Position numbers and translations under genes: made by a program. The notes beneath the pieces are model-generated. The model saw only the letters and a program-made list of their open reading frames with translations. It searched no databases and had not been told where the DNA came from. Below, one piece after another: positions 43,499-51,853 of a stretch of 64,000 nucleotides of DNA. The DNA is from G963708235 sp963708235. GTDB taxonomy: Bacteria; Actinomycetota; Acidimicrobiia; Spongiisociales; UBA5794. The stretch spans positions 1,054,001-1,118,000 of the forward strand of contig OY970200.1 in assembly GCA_963708235.1 (NCBI GenBank), given 5' to 3'. Numbering within the stretch: the first letter of the stretch is position 1; each line of letters begins with the position of its first letter.

Positions 43499-44497
43499 AT
43501 GTTCATCCCATCTTTGATCCGCTTCACCACCCGCTCGCTGCGCCGACTTCCCTATCTCGGTGGTGCCGCCGCCGCCGGGTGGGTCGGCTACAGCGCCTTC
43601 TCCATCGACCACGACCTGCCGCTCCCCAGTCCGGTTCCCGGCAGTTCCCGCACCCTCGAGATCGTCGATGCCGGGCGGGTGACCGTCTACGAAGCGACCG
43701 TCACAGATGCGGACAGTCCCACCGGACCGCCGGTCGTGCTGATCCACGGTGTCCATGCCGCCGCATCTGCCTATGACATGCGACCGCTGTTCACCGCCCT
43801 CGGTTGGCACCGCCGGGTCATCGCCTTCGACCTTCCCGGGTTCGGACAGTCCGAGCGCTCTGACCGTCGCTACACCCCCGAGATGATGACCGCCGCCGTG
43901 GTCGGCGTCCTCGAGAAGGTCGCCGGCGAGCCGGCCGACCTCGTCGGACTCTCGCTGGGTTCGGAGTACGCCGCGGCGGCGGCCATCGCCCGACCGGATC
44001 TGGTGCGGTCGGTGACCATGATCTCCCCGACCGGGATGGGCGGAGATGCCACCCACGCCCACCGCCCGGACGTCCCCGCCCTGCTCAAGATTCCGGTGTT
44101 GGGGCAGGCGTTCTTCGACCTGCTGGTGACCAACCCGTCGATCCGGTACTTCCTCGGCAAGAGTTTCGCCGGAGATGTCGACGGCGGCTACGCCGGGTAC
44201 GCCCGACTCGCCGGCCACCGACCCGGGGCTCGTCACGCCCCGCTGGCATTCGTCTCCGGACTGCTGTTCACCCCTGAGGTGGACGAAGCCGTCTACCGCA
44301 AGCTCAGCCAGCCGGTGCTGGTGCTCTACGACCGCGATCCGTACTCGTCGTTCGATGTGCTCCCCGAGATCGTCGGTGACCTTCCGAACTGGCGGGCGGT
44401 CCGGATCGCCGGGACCGCCGGGCTGCCCCACTTCGAGCGCCCCAACGAAACGGTGGCGGCACTCAACCGGTTCTGGGCGGAGGCCGAGACCGGGTAG
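43499..44497 (+). CDS. alpha/beta hydrolase with N-terminal membrane anchor
   Basis: 332 aa. After a short hydrophobic N-terminus comes the hydrolase core: VVLIHGVHAAASAYDMRPLF, RVIAFDLPGFGQSERSDRRY, the nucleophile elbow VGLSLGSEYAAAAA near residue 159, an Asp in LVLYDRDPYSSFD, and a late His in AGLPHFERPNE. The triad is complete. Family knowledge gives esterase, lipase or haloalkane-type activity; the substrate is unknown. A TAGATA element lies 5 nt before ATG 43499. Confidence 0.82.
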   Translation: MFIPSLIRFTTRSLRRLPYLGGAAAAGWVGYSAFSIDHDLPLPSPVPGSSRTLEIVDAGRVTVYEATVTDADSPTGPPVVLIHGVHAAASAYDMRPLFTALGWHRRVIAFDLPGFGQSERSDRRYTPEMMTAAVVGVLEKVAGEPADLVGLSLGSEYAAAAAIARPDLVRSVTMISPTGMGGDATHAHRPDVPALLKIPVLGQAFFDLLVTNPSIRYFLGKSFAGDVDGGYAGYARLAGHRPGARHAPLAFVSGLLFTPEVDEAVYRKLSQPVLVLYDRDPYSSFDVLPEIVGDLPNWRAVRIAGTAGLPHFERPNETVAALNRFWAEAETG

Positions 44498-44509
44498 TCT
44501 CCCGGTCTG

Positions 44510-44689
44510 ATGTCGATCCTCACCGCCCTCGCCCTCCAGGCCGCCGATCAGGAGCGGGAAACCATCTATCTGGTTCTCGGACTGGCGGCGGTCGCCCTGA
44601 TCATGTGGGGCCTGTTCAAACGGCTCGTGGTGCTGGTGGTCCTCGCCGGCATCATCGCGGCCGGCGCCTGGTATCTGTACCTGTCCTGA
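44510..44689 (+). CDS. small membrane protein, unknown function
   Basis: 59 aa. Two hydrophobic segments (ETIYLVLGLAAVALIMWGLF and VVLVVLAGIIAAGAWYLYL) are separated by KR. The ORF is below common length cutoffs and could be missed by gene finders. A TAGTCT hexamer, which also contains the stop of the upstream hydrolase, lies 9 nt before its ATG. No family is recognised. Confidence 0.6.
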   Translation: MSILTALALQAADQERETIYLVLGLAAVALIMWGLFKRLVVLVVLAGIIAAGAWYLYLS

Positions 44690-44879
44690 TTCCCGCTCCG
44701 CTGCCTGAAGACGGGCGGCGCCGACATCGGGGAGCCACCCGGCCCAGGGGCGGGGCCGCCGATTCGGTATGGCACTCCGTCGGTGCGATCATCGTGGGTT
44801 CACACCACTCCCGTCACTTCCCGCCTCACCTTCCCGCCCGAGCAATCTCCGGGTTCATCCGTCATCCGAAGGACCGTTC

Positions 44880-46463
44880 ATGGACGCCAGACCGACCGTT
44901 GTCATCGCAGAGACCATCGCCGACTCGGCCATCGCCACCCTCGAACCCCACGTCGTGGTCGATGTCGCGGTGGGTGTGGCCACCGACGAACTCCACCGGC
45001 GGCTGGCCGATGCCTCAGGGCTCATCGTCCGCTCCGCCACCCAGGTCGACGCCGCCCTGTTCGCCGCCGCTCCCAAGTTGCGGGTGGTGGGCCGCGCCGG
45101 GATCGGGGTGGACAACATCGACGTCGCCGCCGCCACCGCCGCCGGGGTGCTGGTGGTCAACGCGCCCGACGCCAACACCATCTCGGCTGCGGAGCACACC
45201 ATGGCGCTGCTCCTCGCCCAGGCACGTCGGGTTCCGGAGGCCGATGCCTCGCTGCGTGGCGGCGCATGGGAGCGTTCCCGCTTCCAGGGTGTCGAGCTCC
45301 ACGGCAAGACTCTGGGGATCCTCGGGCTGGGCCGCATCGGCACGCTCGTCGCCCAGCGCGCCTCGTCCTTCGGGATGCGGCTGATGGCCTTCGACCCGTT
45401 CGTCAGCGACGACCGTGCGGCACGCCTCGGTGTGGAACTGGGGTCGCTCGAAGAGGTACTCACCCACGCCGACTTCATCACCATCCACCTGCCCCGCACC
45501 CGTGACACCGAGGGGCTGATCAACGCCGAGGCGCTTGCCGGCGCCAAGCCCGGTATCCGCATCATCAACGTGGCACGGGGCGGGATCGTCGACGAGCAGG
45601 CACTGGCCGACGCCATCGTCTCCGGGCACATCGCCGGGGCGGCGGTCGATGTGTTCTCCGTCGAACCGACCACCGAGAGCCCGCTGTTCGGGCTCCCTCA
45701 GGTGGTCGTCACCCCGCACCTCGGTGCGTCCACCCGGGAGGCCCAGGACAAGGCCGGGTTGTCGGTGGCGACGTCGGTGGTCGCCGCCCTTGCCGGTGAG
45801 CTGATCACGACGGCGGTGAACCTCGACCTCGGCCCCACCGTTCCCGACGAGACCCGCCCCTACATCGATCTCGCCGAACGGCTCGGATGCATCTTTGCGG
45901 CGTTCTCCTTCGGGCTTCCCTCGGTGTTGACCGTCTCGGTGCGGGGTCGGGATGTCGCCGAGTCGGTGCGCGCCGTCGCCCTCGGTGCGCAGAAAGGCGC
46001 CTTCTCGGTCACCTCCAACGAACCTGTCTCCTACGTCAACGCTCCGCTGCTCGCCGCCCGCCACGGGATGTCGATCCACGAGGAGTCCTCGGTCGAGGAC
46101 GCCGACTACCGCTCCGTGGTGCGGATCAGCGGAACGGTGGACGACACCGAACGTACCGTTGCCGGGACGGTGATGGCGTACCGCGGTCCGGTCCTGGTCG
46201 AGATCGACGGCTACGAGCTCGAGTTCCCGATCAGCCGGCACATGCTGCTGATCCGCAACTCCGACACCCCGGGGGTGATCGGACGGGTGGGAACCCTGCT
46301 CGGCGACGAGGGTCGCAACGTCTCCGACATGGCTGTCGGTCGCAGTACCCAGGGTGGCGCCATGATGGGTCTCACCCTCGATCAGGGTCTCGACGAGAAT
46401 CTTGTCGATGCGCTCCGTAACCTCGACGGGGTGCTGGCCGCCCGCTACATCCGTCTGGACTGA
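44880..46463 (+). CDS. serA: D-3-phosphoglycerate dehydrogenase
   Basis: 527 aa, the long actinobacterial form. It oxidises 3-phosphoglycerate with NAD+ in the first step of serine synthesis. VVGRAGIGVDNIDVAAAT, the Rossmann GLGRIGTLVAQR, INVARGGIVDEQAL and the catalytic TPHLGASTREAQ are present. An allosteric substrate-binding domain (about 320-450) and a C-terminal ACT domain (DTPGVIGRVGTLLG) follow, so serine feedback is likely. The frame is open to 44769 but the family start is 44880. Confidence 0.96.
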   Translation: MDARPTVVIAETIADSAIATLEPHVVVDVAVGVATDELHRRLADASGLIVRSATQVDAALFAAAPKLRVVGRAGIGVDNIDVAAATAAGVLVVNAPDANTISAAEHTMALLLAQARRVPEADASLRGGAWERSRFQGVELHGKTLGILGLGRIGTLVAQRASSFGMRLMAFDPFVSDDRAARLGVELGSLEEVLTHADFITIHLPRTRDTEGLINAEALAGAKPGIRIINVARGGIVDEQALADAIVSGHIAGAAVDVFSVEPTTESPLFGLPQVVVTPHLGASTREAQDKAGLSVATSVVAALAGELITTAVNLDLGPTVPDETRPYIDLAERLGCIFAAFSFGLPSVLTVSVRGRDVAESVRAVALGAQKGAFSVTSNEPVSYVNAPLLAARHGMSIHEESSVEDADYRSVVRISGTVDDTERTVAGTVMAYRGPVLVEIDGYELEFPISRHMLLIRNSDTPGVIGRVGTLLGDEGRNVSDMAVGRSTQGGAMMGLTLDQGLDENLVDALRNLDGVLAARYIRLD

Positions 46464-46488
46464 GCTGGTCAGCGACCGTGGAAGTGGG

Positions 46489-46947
46489 TCAGCCGATCAG
46501 CCAGACCAGCGCCCAACCGACGCCGAGCCCGTAGAGACCGGCGACGACGTCGTCGGCCGTGATTCCCCATCCACCTGGCTGGCGTTCGGCTTTGGCAACC
46601 CCGGGGAGCACCTTGAAGATGTCGGCGAGGCGGGCCACGATCCATGCCGCCAGCCACGGCCATGCGGTGAGCCCGATCACCGCCACCAGTGCTCCGGCAA
46701 CCTCGTCGATGACCACCCACCCGGGGTCCGCATGTCCCACGGCGAACGGGTGCGAAGCCCACACCGACACGGCAATCGCCACGGCCGCCACCAGCGCTCC
46801 CACCCACCACGGGGCCGCCCACAAGGCGAGTCCGATCAGGCCACCCAGACCCGCCCCGAAGGTGCCGGCGCCGTTGTCCGAGCCCCAGAGACGCCGGGGA
46901 ACCAAGCCGACTCCGAAACCGGAGGCGACCAATCGGCGATACCGCAT
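46489..46947 (-). CDS. pgpA: phosphatidylglycerophosphatase A
   Basis: 152 aa membrane enzyme that dephosphorylates phosphatidylglycerophosphate. Family motifs: WGSDNGAGTFGAGLGGLIG near residue 22, VIDEVAGALVAV near 83, and KAERQPGGWGITADDVVAGL near 118. Its ATG shares a base with the upstream SLH stop (TGATG), placing it last in the MauE/MauA-like operon. Converges on serA. Confidence 0.88.
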   Translation of the reverse strand: MRYRRLVASGFGVGLVPRRLWGSDNGAGTFGAGLGGLIGLALWAAPWWVGALVAAVAIAVSVWASHPFAVGHADPGWVVIDEVAGALVAVIGLTAWPWLAAWIVARLADIFKVLPGVAKAERQPGGWGITADDVVAGLYGLGVGWALVWLIG

Positions 46948-47969
46948 CACGTTGCGGTGACCACCAGCGTGACGGTCAGGTTCACGTTCCCGTTCCAGCG
47001 CCAGGTCCCGACAAAGGTGTGGGTCCCCGGTGTCAGCCCGTCGATGGTGGTCGACCACTCCCGCGTGGTCCGGGTGGGGCTGTTGGTGGTGCGACCGCTC
47101 AGCGCCACCGCACTGTTGTTGCGGGTCAGGTTGAAGCGGGTCCCGCCGGCGACGAACTTGGCTTCTTCCCCTGGCTGATAGGGCAGGGTCTGATACCAGC
47201 CCTCGCGGATCTCGAAGCTGCGCCCCGCCGGAATCCGTAGGGAGGCGCTGCACCGGGTCCTGTCCTTGGTGCAGAACGAACCGGGTCGTAACGAGATGCG
47301 GTTGGGGATGGGGTTGACCCCGTCGATGGCACGCACCAGGAACGAGGCCATCTGCGCCCGGGTGACCCGGTCGTCGGGGCAATATCGATCGTTGGCCTCG
47401 TTGCAGCCCAAGGTGACCCTGGCGGCGGAGATGGCGTTGATGGTGCGGGCGTGGACGTTGCCGGCGATGTCCCGGTACGGCCCGGTGTCGACCGGCTCCA
47501 ACTCCAGCGCTCGGGCGAGGAAGCTTGCCATCTGCCCCCGTGTGACGTTGGAATCGGGGCAGTAGAGCGTGTTGGCCGGTGGGTTGCACCCGATCGTGAT
47601 CCCGGCGGCGGCGAGCCGGTCGATGTCCTTCTCGAAGAGGTGCCCGGCGGTGTCGGTGAAACCCGCCGACGGCGCCGGTGGCAGCTTGAACCCACGGACG
47701 AGGAAGGCCGCCATCTGACCCCGGGTGACGTTGCGATCCGGGCAGTAACGGTCGTTGGCGGGTGGGTTGCACCCCTTGGTGACCCCGCTGGCGCCGAGCC
47801 CGTTGATGTTCGCCTCGTGGATCGACCAATCGTCGTCGTTGAACGAACTGATCACCTCGGCGGCTTCCGCCGGTGCGTTGGAGGGAAGCACCACCAACCC
47901 GGCGGCGCCGGCCAGCGCGACCACCACCGCCACCACGATCCAGCGACGTGTCGGGGTCCACAGGTTCAT
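46947..47969 (-). CDS. secreted protein with three S-layer-homology repeats
   Basis: 340 aa. Signal peptide, then three SLH-like repeats with the core GxTxGCNPPANDxYCPDxxVTRGQMAxFLxRAx at about 55-95, 115-155 and 175-215. The conserved Cys pair in each repeat is a form I associate with Acidimicrobiia and related actinobacteria. The C-terminal 120 residues look beta-rich and may be a carbohydrate- or surface-binding domain. It probably anchors to the cell wall. It overlaps both neighbours in the operon. Confidence 0.85.
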   Translation of the reverse strand: MNLWTPTRRWIVVAVVVALAGAAGLVVLPSNAPAEAAEVISSFNDDDWSIHEANINGLGASGVTKGCNPPANDRYCPDRNVTRGQMAAFLVRGFKLPPAPSAGFTDTAGHLFEKDIDRLAAAGITIGCNPPANTLYCPDSNVTRGQMASFLARALELEPVDTGPYRDIAGNVHARTINAISAARVTLGCNEANDRYCPDDRVTRAQMASFLVRAIDGVNPIPNRISLRPGSFCTKDRTRCSASLRIPAGRSFEIREGWYQTLPYQPGEEAKFVAGGTRFNLTRNNSAVALSGRTTNSPTRTTREWSTTIDGLTPGTHTFVGTWRWNGNVNLTVTLVVTAT

Positions 47970-48481
47970 TGGATCTCCAGGGAGGCCAGGACCTCGTTGA
48001 TCGCCGGCAGCACATCCCTGCGGTCGATGTGGTTGCCGACCACGACGTAGAGACAGAAGGCACGGCCTCCGACATGGAAGAAACGCTGGAGGGCGCTTCC
48101 CCCGCTCACCTCGCGCTGCATCCCCGCCGGATCGAAATCACCCACCTTGAGACCGTGCGGCACCCCCTCGGGGGCGAACAGCGGGGTATCGGCGGAGGCC
48201 GGATCGTGTTCGAACACCGAAATGAAGACGTCGCTGCGCTGCATCGTCTCGACCGCTCCGCCACCGAAGTCGCCGCGATCGGCCGCCAGCGGGAAGTTCG
48301 CCAGGTGGGCCACGGTGCGTCGCACCGCCCCGTCGGCCATCTGGGTGGGGCCGGTCTCGGCGGCGGCGATTCCGGCCCGCCCTACCGGATCGCCTCCCCA
48401 GGCGCCGGTACCGGGGTCGATCTGGGCTTCCCATCCCGAGGGGACCTCGACGGCGATCCCGCCATCGCTCAATCTGGCCAT
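47966..48481 (-). CDS. unknown protein in the MauA-like operon
   Basis: 171 aa, soluble, no signal peptide visible. It begins MARLSDGGIAVEVPSGWEAQI, a phrase also seen in the exported domain of the lipoprotein at 6370. Acid residues and Gly dominate; a single Cys occurs in RAFCLYVVVGNH. The ATG at 48481 has a strong SD (GGAGGTGG, 48494-48487) in the end of the upstream gene; a TTG at 48496 is less likely. No family recognised. Confidence 0.65.
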   Translation of the reverse strand: MARLSDGGIAVEVPSGWEAQIDPGTGAWGGDPVGRAGIAAAETGPTQMADGAVRRTVAHLANFPLAADRGDFGGGAVETMQRSDVFISVFEHDPASADTPLFAPEGVPHGLKVGDFDPAGMQREVSGGSALQRFFHVGGRAFCLYVVVGNHIDRRDVLPAINEVLASLEIQ

Positions 48482-48482
48482 G

Positions 48483-49073
48483 TCATCCACCTCCAAGGCT
48501 GAGACCGGCGATCACTGCCAGTGCCACCAGAACCGTTGCGGTTCCGGCGAGACGATGCACCGGTGTGGCCAACCGTTGCATCGTTCCGTGGAAAGCGCTG
48601 AGCCGGGTGGGTCGATCGATCCGCATCGTGGCGATCAACCCGACCGAGCGACCCAGCCCGAACACGGCTCCGATGATGGCTCCGGCAAACATCGAGCCCG
48701 ACATGAGCTCGGCGACAAAGGTGGCCCACACGCCCCAGGTGACCACGAAGGTGGCCACCCCGGTTCCGAGCTGGGCGCCGAACGCCGCCCCGTAGACCCA
48801 TCCCCGGTAGGTCCCGATCCAACGCTCGTCGACCTGGCGACGGGGTCCGGGACTCCGCCGACCGGACAGGTCGAGGATCCCCGCCACCGACGCCGCCACG
48901 GCGACCACCACGAGACGGGTCGTCGTGTCGAAGGGGAGTGCCGAGCCGGCGAGTCCCAACAGCGAACCGATGGCGGTCGCCGTCACCACGCTGCCCAGCG
49001 TGAAGGCAAAGGTGGTCAGCGCCCATGAGTTGTTGCGTGCCCGCTCGCCGAGCGGGTGGATGCTGGAGAGCAT
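48483..49073 (-). CDS. polytopic membrane protein in the MauA-like operon
   Basis: 196 aa with about 5-6 hydrophobic segments (NSWALTTFAFTLGSVVTATAIG, LVVVAVAASVAGILDL, GVATFVVTWGVWATFVAELM, SMFAGAIIGAVFGLG, and a C-terminal helix). Its position beside MauE and MauD homologues suggests a CcdA/DsbD-like thiol transfer role. However no membrane Cys pair is visible, so that role is not supported by sequence. SD AGGGGAG precedes the ATG. Confidence 0.7.
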   Translation of the reverse strand: MLSSIHPLGERARNNSWALTTFAFTLGSVVTATAIGSLLGLAGSALPFDTTTRLVVVAVAASVAGILDLSGRRSPGPRRQVDERWIGTYRGWVYGAAFGAQLGTGVATFVVTWGVWATFVAELMSGSMFAGAIIGAVFGLGRSVGLIATMRIDRPTRLSAFHGTMQRLATPVHRLAGTATVLVALAVIAGLSLGGG

Positions 49074-49082
49074 CGACTCCCC

Positions 49083-49148
49083 TCATGGCGACCACTGGGA
49101 CCTGATGGCGGCAAGCAGAGCAAGAGCGCATCCGACGAGGGTCGTCAT
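49083..49148 (-). CDS. candidate 21-codon coupled ORF
   Basis: ATG 49148 overlaps the stop of the MauD-like gene (ATGA) and encodes MTTLVGCALALLAAIRSQ and three more residues, mostly hydrophobic. It ends 9 bp before the next gene. It continues the chain of stop-start overlaps, so it may be a real micropeptide or just a relay that carries ribosomes to the next start. Low certainty. Confidence 0.35.
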   Translation of the reverse strand: MTTLVGCALALLAAIRSQWSP

Positions 49149-49879
49149 CGCGGAGCTCCGTCCCCGGGACTGCGGTACAAGGTGGCGTCGCCGGGTTCGA
49201 TGCCGGCGCGGCGCAACTCCTCGTCGGTGTCCCGCAGCCGGTCCGCCGTGGAACGGGAGGGGATGGTGGCGCCGTTGGAACTGGCCGGGGTGAGGTCGGC
49301 GAGCGCCCGCCCCACCAGATCGGCGACCTGGGGCCACGAGGCGCCGGCGCCCTCGCCGAGGATGGTCCCGGAGCTGCCGTCGACCAGGACGAAGTACGGG
49401 GCGACCGGGATGCGGAAGGCGTCCCAGGTTTCGGTGGACATCACCACGGTGGCGTCGTGGGTGTTGAGGTTCCGCACCGATCCGGGGCTCTCCTCCTCGC
49501 TTCCCTTGGTGACGATCACGGTCCGCAGGTCGCTGCGGGCCAAAGCATCGTCGTCAGCGGGTGCGCCCCAGAAGGCGCGGCAGGTGGTGCACCCTGTGGT
49601 GAGAAAGGCGACAAGCGTGATGCCGCGGGTTCCCTTGAGCGGGATCGAGGCGGCCCCTCCACTCGGGGTCGATCCGGTGATGGCTTCGATGGCGACCTCG
49701 CCGAGCCCGGTGCCACGCCGCACCGGTGCGGGGAGACCGGAGGTGCGGGTATCGAGATCTTCCCCCGCCCCCAACTCGTGGAGGCGGCGCAGGATCTCGG
49801 CATGGCTGCGGAGCAGCCCGGCCACCAGGATGACGAGCAGCACCATCACCACGGTGAGGAGGGCGACGAGGGCGGTCAT
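49145..49879 (-). CDS. MauD-like membrane-anchored thioredoxin-fold protein
   Basis: 244 aa. A single N-terminal helix (LVALLTVVMVLLVILVAGLL) is followed by an extracytoplasmic domain with VAFLTTGCTTCRAFWGAP, a CxxC redox site near residue 115 in thioredoxin context, and a cis-Pro region RIPVAPYFVLVDG. MauD is needed to form disulfides in methylamine dehydrogenase light chain. The CTTC motif differs from the CPxC of classical MauD/TlpA. Overlaps the MauA-like gene by ATGA. Confidence 0.8.
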   Translation of the reverse strand: MTALVALLTVVMVLLVILVAGLLRSHAEILRRLHELGAGEDLDTRTSGLPAPVRRGTGLGEVAIEAITGSTPSGGAASIPLKGTRGITLVAFLTTGCTTCRAFWGAPADDDALARSDLRTVIVTKGSEEESPGSVRNLNTHDATVVMSTETWDAFRIPVAPYFVLVDGSSGTILGEGAGASWPQVADLVGRALADLTPASSNGATIPSRSTADRLRDTDEELRRAGIEPGDATLYRSPGDGAPR

Positions 49880-51195
49880 GGTCGCCGCCCCCAGACCACC
49901 GGTCGTGCGGTGGCGGCGCCGTAGGAGAACTGCCGGTCGGCGAGACCGGTGGTGAGCGAGTACCGGAGACGCCACACGCCGTTGAGGACGCTTCCGGGAC
50001 GGTCGTAGCCGGCGGCGGTCCAGTCGCCGACGATCGGGATGCCGCCATCGGGTCCGAAGGTGAACTCCACCTTGGGTCCCGACGGGTCGAAACCGTTGAG
50101 CAGGATCCAGCGGTTGCCGCGGACGACACCGGGGGTGGACACACCGTTCCCGTTCCAGTCACCCACCACGGGGATGTCGCCGGCGCTGCCGAACTCGAGG
50201 GTGATGTCGCTCGGACCGGCCGAGTTGCGGTTGCGCAGCAGCCACTGTCCGGCGCGGAACACCCCTGGTGTGGTTACGCCGTTGCCGGTCCAGTCGCCCG
50301 CCACCGGGATGTCGCCGGCACGCCCGTAGTTGAAGACGACCTCGGGCCGACCGCTCCCCGGAACCTGACGGAGCAGCCAGGTGAGATCTCCGGCGTCGAG
50401 CGGACCGTGGCGGGAGCCGCGCACCACGGCGGCGGTCTCCAGTCCCGAGCCGATCCAGTCACCCATCAGCGGAACGTCGCCGGCGAGCCCGTAGGCGTAC
50501 GTCTCGGTGGCGGTCCCGGCGGTGAGTGTGCTGCGGAGCAGGAATGTGTTGTCGGCCACCACGCCGGGGCGGGCGGCGCGGACACGTCCCGGGCGGAGAC
50601 AGGCGGCGTCGTGGGAGGCGGTGCTGTCGTCACGGGCCTGGGTGGTGGTGCAGGAGGAGTCCCATTCCCAGGGCGGGACACAGGTGACCACCCGGCAGGT
50701 GATCGGACCGATACAGGTCAGGTCCTGGTTGCACTGTCCGTAGCGGAACCTGGTACAGCAAGCCTTGCGGAGCCCGCAGTTGCCGTTGGCGCAGCCGCAG
50801 GAACAGCCGACACAGGTGGACGAGCAGGTTCCGGTGCCGCCACAGCTACAGCTCCCGCAGCTCGCCGAGTTGCAATCCAGGTAGTACCGGGAGCCGCCGC
50901 AGTAGCCCGAGCCTTCCGCTCGCCACCAACCGGCGACGACGTTGCCCGGGGGACAGGTGTTGACCCCGGTGATGGCGCAGCAGAATTCGGTGTACCCGCC
51001 GCAGCAGCGTGACGACGGCGAGCAGTTGGCGCAGGTGGTGGCGATCGCCGAGTAGGCGCTTCCCGGTCTGAGGGCGTAGGCGGTGGGGACGGTGGCGATC
51101 GCCGACCCGACGATGGCGGCCCGGCGCAGGAAGCCGCGCCGGGTGGTGCGTCCCTCGAGGTATCCGGCGGCGAAGTCGACGAGCTTCCGGCTCAT
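49876..51195 (-). CDS. Tat-exported Cys-rich MauA-like protein fused to beta-propeller-type repeats
   Basis: 439 aa. Residues 1-35 hold a Tat signal (TTRRGFLRRAA) with a hydrophobic core. Residues 50-200 hold 26 Cys, a TCPPGN motif at 80-85 followed by Trp90-Trp91, and later PPWEWDSSC with Trp176 and Trp178. This order recalls methylamine dehydrogenase light chain, in which NCPPGT precedes the first tryptophylquinone Trp and the second lies near its C-terminus. Residues about 210-439 hold four repeats of the GDIPVxGDWxGxGxxxPGVxR type, resembling FG-GAP/VCBS blades. The enzyme activity is unproven; no MauB or MauG gene is present. Confidence 0.7.
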   Translation of the reverse strand: MSRKLVDFAAGYLEGRTTRRGFLRRAAIVGSAIATVPTAYALRPGSAYSAIATTCANCSPSSRCCGGYTEFCCAITGVNTCPPGNVVAGWWRAEGSGYCGGSRYYLDCNSASCGSCSCGGTGTCSSTCVGCSCGCANGNCGLRKACCTRFRYGQCNQDLTCIGPITCRVVTCVPPWEWDSSCTTTQARDDSTASHDAACLRPGRVRAARPGVVADNTFLLRSTLTAGTATETYAYGLAGDVPLMGDWIGSGLETAAVVRGSRHGPLDAGDLTWLLRQVPGSGRPEVVFNYGRAGDIPVAGDWTGNGVTTPGVFRAGQWLLRNRNSAGPSDITLEFGSAGDIPVVGDWNGNGVSTPGVVRGNRWILLNGFDPSGPKVEFTFGPDGGIPIVGDWTAAGYDRPGSVLNGVWRLRYSLTTGLADRQFSYGAATARPVVWGRRP

Positions 51196-51752
51196 GGTCG
51201 TCGACTCACCTTCAGACCCGTCACCGGCAGGCCGGCCACGGGTCGTCCGATCCGGGGCAGTTCGGAGAGCATCAGGTAGAGCGCAAAGACCCCGACGCCG
51301 AGGAGCACCAGATAGGGGAGCCCCGCCAGTGGCTGTCCGGAGAGAATCTCGGGTAACCCGCCGCCACCGGACACGGCCACACCGATCCCGGCGGTGACCG
51401 CCGAGACGTTGACCACGACGTGCAGCCAGGTCGGTGGGGTGTCGACCTTGCCGAAACAGCCGCAGCTCTGAACCGGAAGATTCCGTTGCAGGGCGACGGC
51501 CACGAACACGGCGAACCCGCCGTAGACGACCGCCACGGCGATCCCGCCGACGGCCCCGCCGAAAGCGATGGCGACGGCGGCCACCACACACTCGGTCACC
51601 CCGAGCAGTTGTGCCCACCGGCGTCCGGACGGCAGGGATGCCGCCGCCAGCGCTCCGCTGGTGGGGGCAGGGTCGGCGATCTTGGCGCCGCCGCTGACCG
51701 CCAGCAGTGTGGCCGAGATGAGAAACCAGGCGTCGATGGCGTAGAGGTCCAT
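51192..51752 (-). CDS. MauE/DoxX-like redox membrane protein
   Basis: 186 aa with 4-5 membrane helices. The hallmark VQSCGCFGKVDTPP, with a Cys-x-Cys-Phe-Gly segment between helices, marks the MauE branch of DoxX-like proteins, which help form disulfides in exported cofactor proteins such as MauA. First gene of the operon; the stop overlaps the MauA-like ATG (ATGA). Start 51752 is supported by a TAGGGT hexamer 8 nt upstream. Confidence 0.82.
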   Translation of the reverse strand: MDLYAIDAWFLISATLLAVSGGAKIADPAPTSGALAAASLPSGRRWAQLLGVTECVVAAVAIAFGGAVGGIAVAVVYGGFAVFVAVALQRNLPVQSCGCFGKVDTPPTWLHVVVNVSAVTAGIGVAVSGGGGLPEILSGQPLAGLPYLVLLGVGVFALYLMLSELPRIGRPVAGLPVTGLKVSRRP

Positions 51753-51760
51753 GGACCGAC

Positions 51761-51766
51761 ACCCTA
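51761..51766 (-). promoter_or_regulatory. putative -10 of the MauE/MauA-like operon
   Basis: TAGGGT on the minus strand lies 8 nt before the first ATG (51752). No other promoter-like break is seen between 51192 and 46489, so all genes of the cluster could be transcribed from here. Confidence 0.4.
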
Positions 51767-51853
51767 GAGGGGTAACGGGCACTCCGATGACATCTCGGGG
51801 CCGGGCGACGCACGGTGGCGCACCAATTCGCCGGGCATGCCAAACTATCGGGC

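Noticed and set aside
44769..44879. N-terminal extension of SerA from ATG 44769, or a serine-rich leader peptide
   Set aside because: The extension has no homology to SerA and no promoter or SD; the serine codons are not clustered enough to argue for attenuation.
48482..48496. TTG start at 48496 for the unknown protein
   Set aside because: It would place the SD inside the coding part; ATG 48481 has GGAGGTGG at the right distance.
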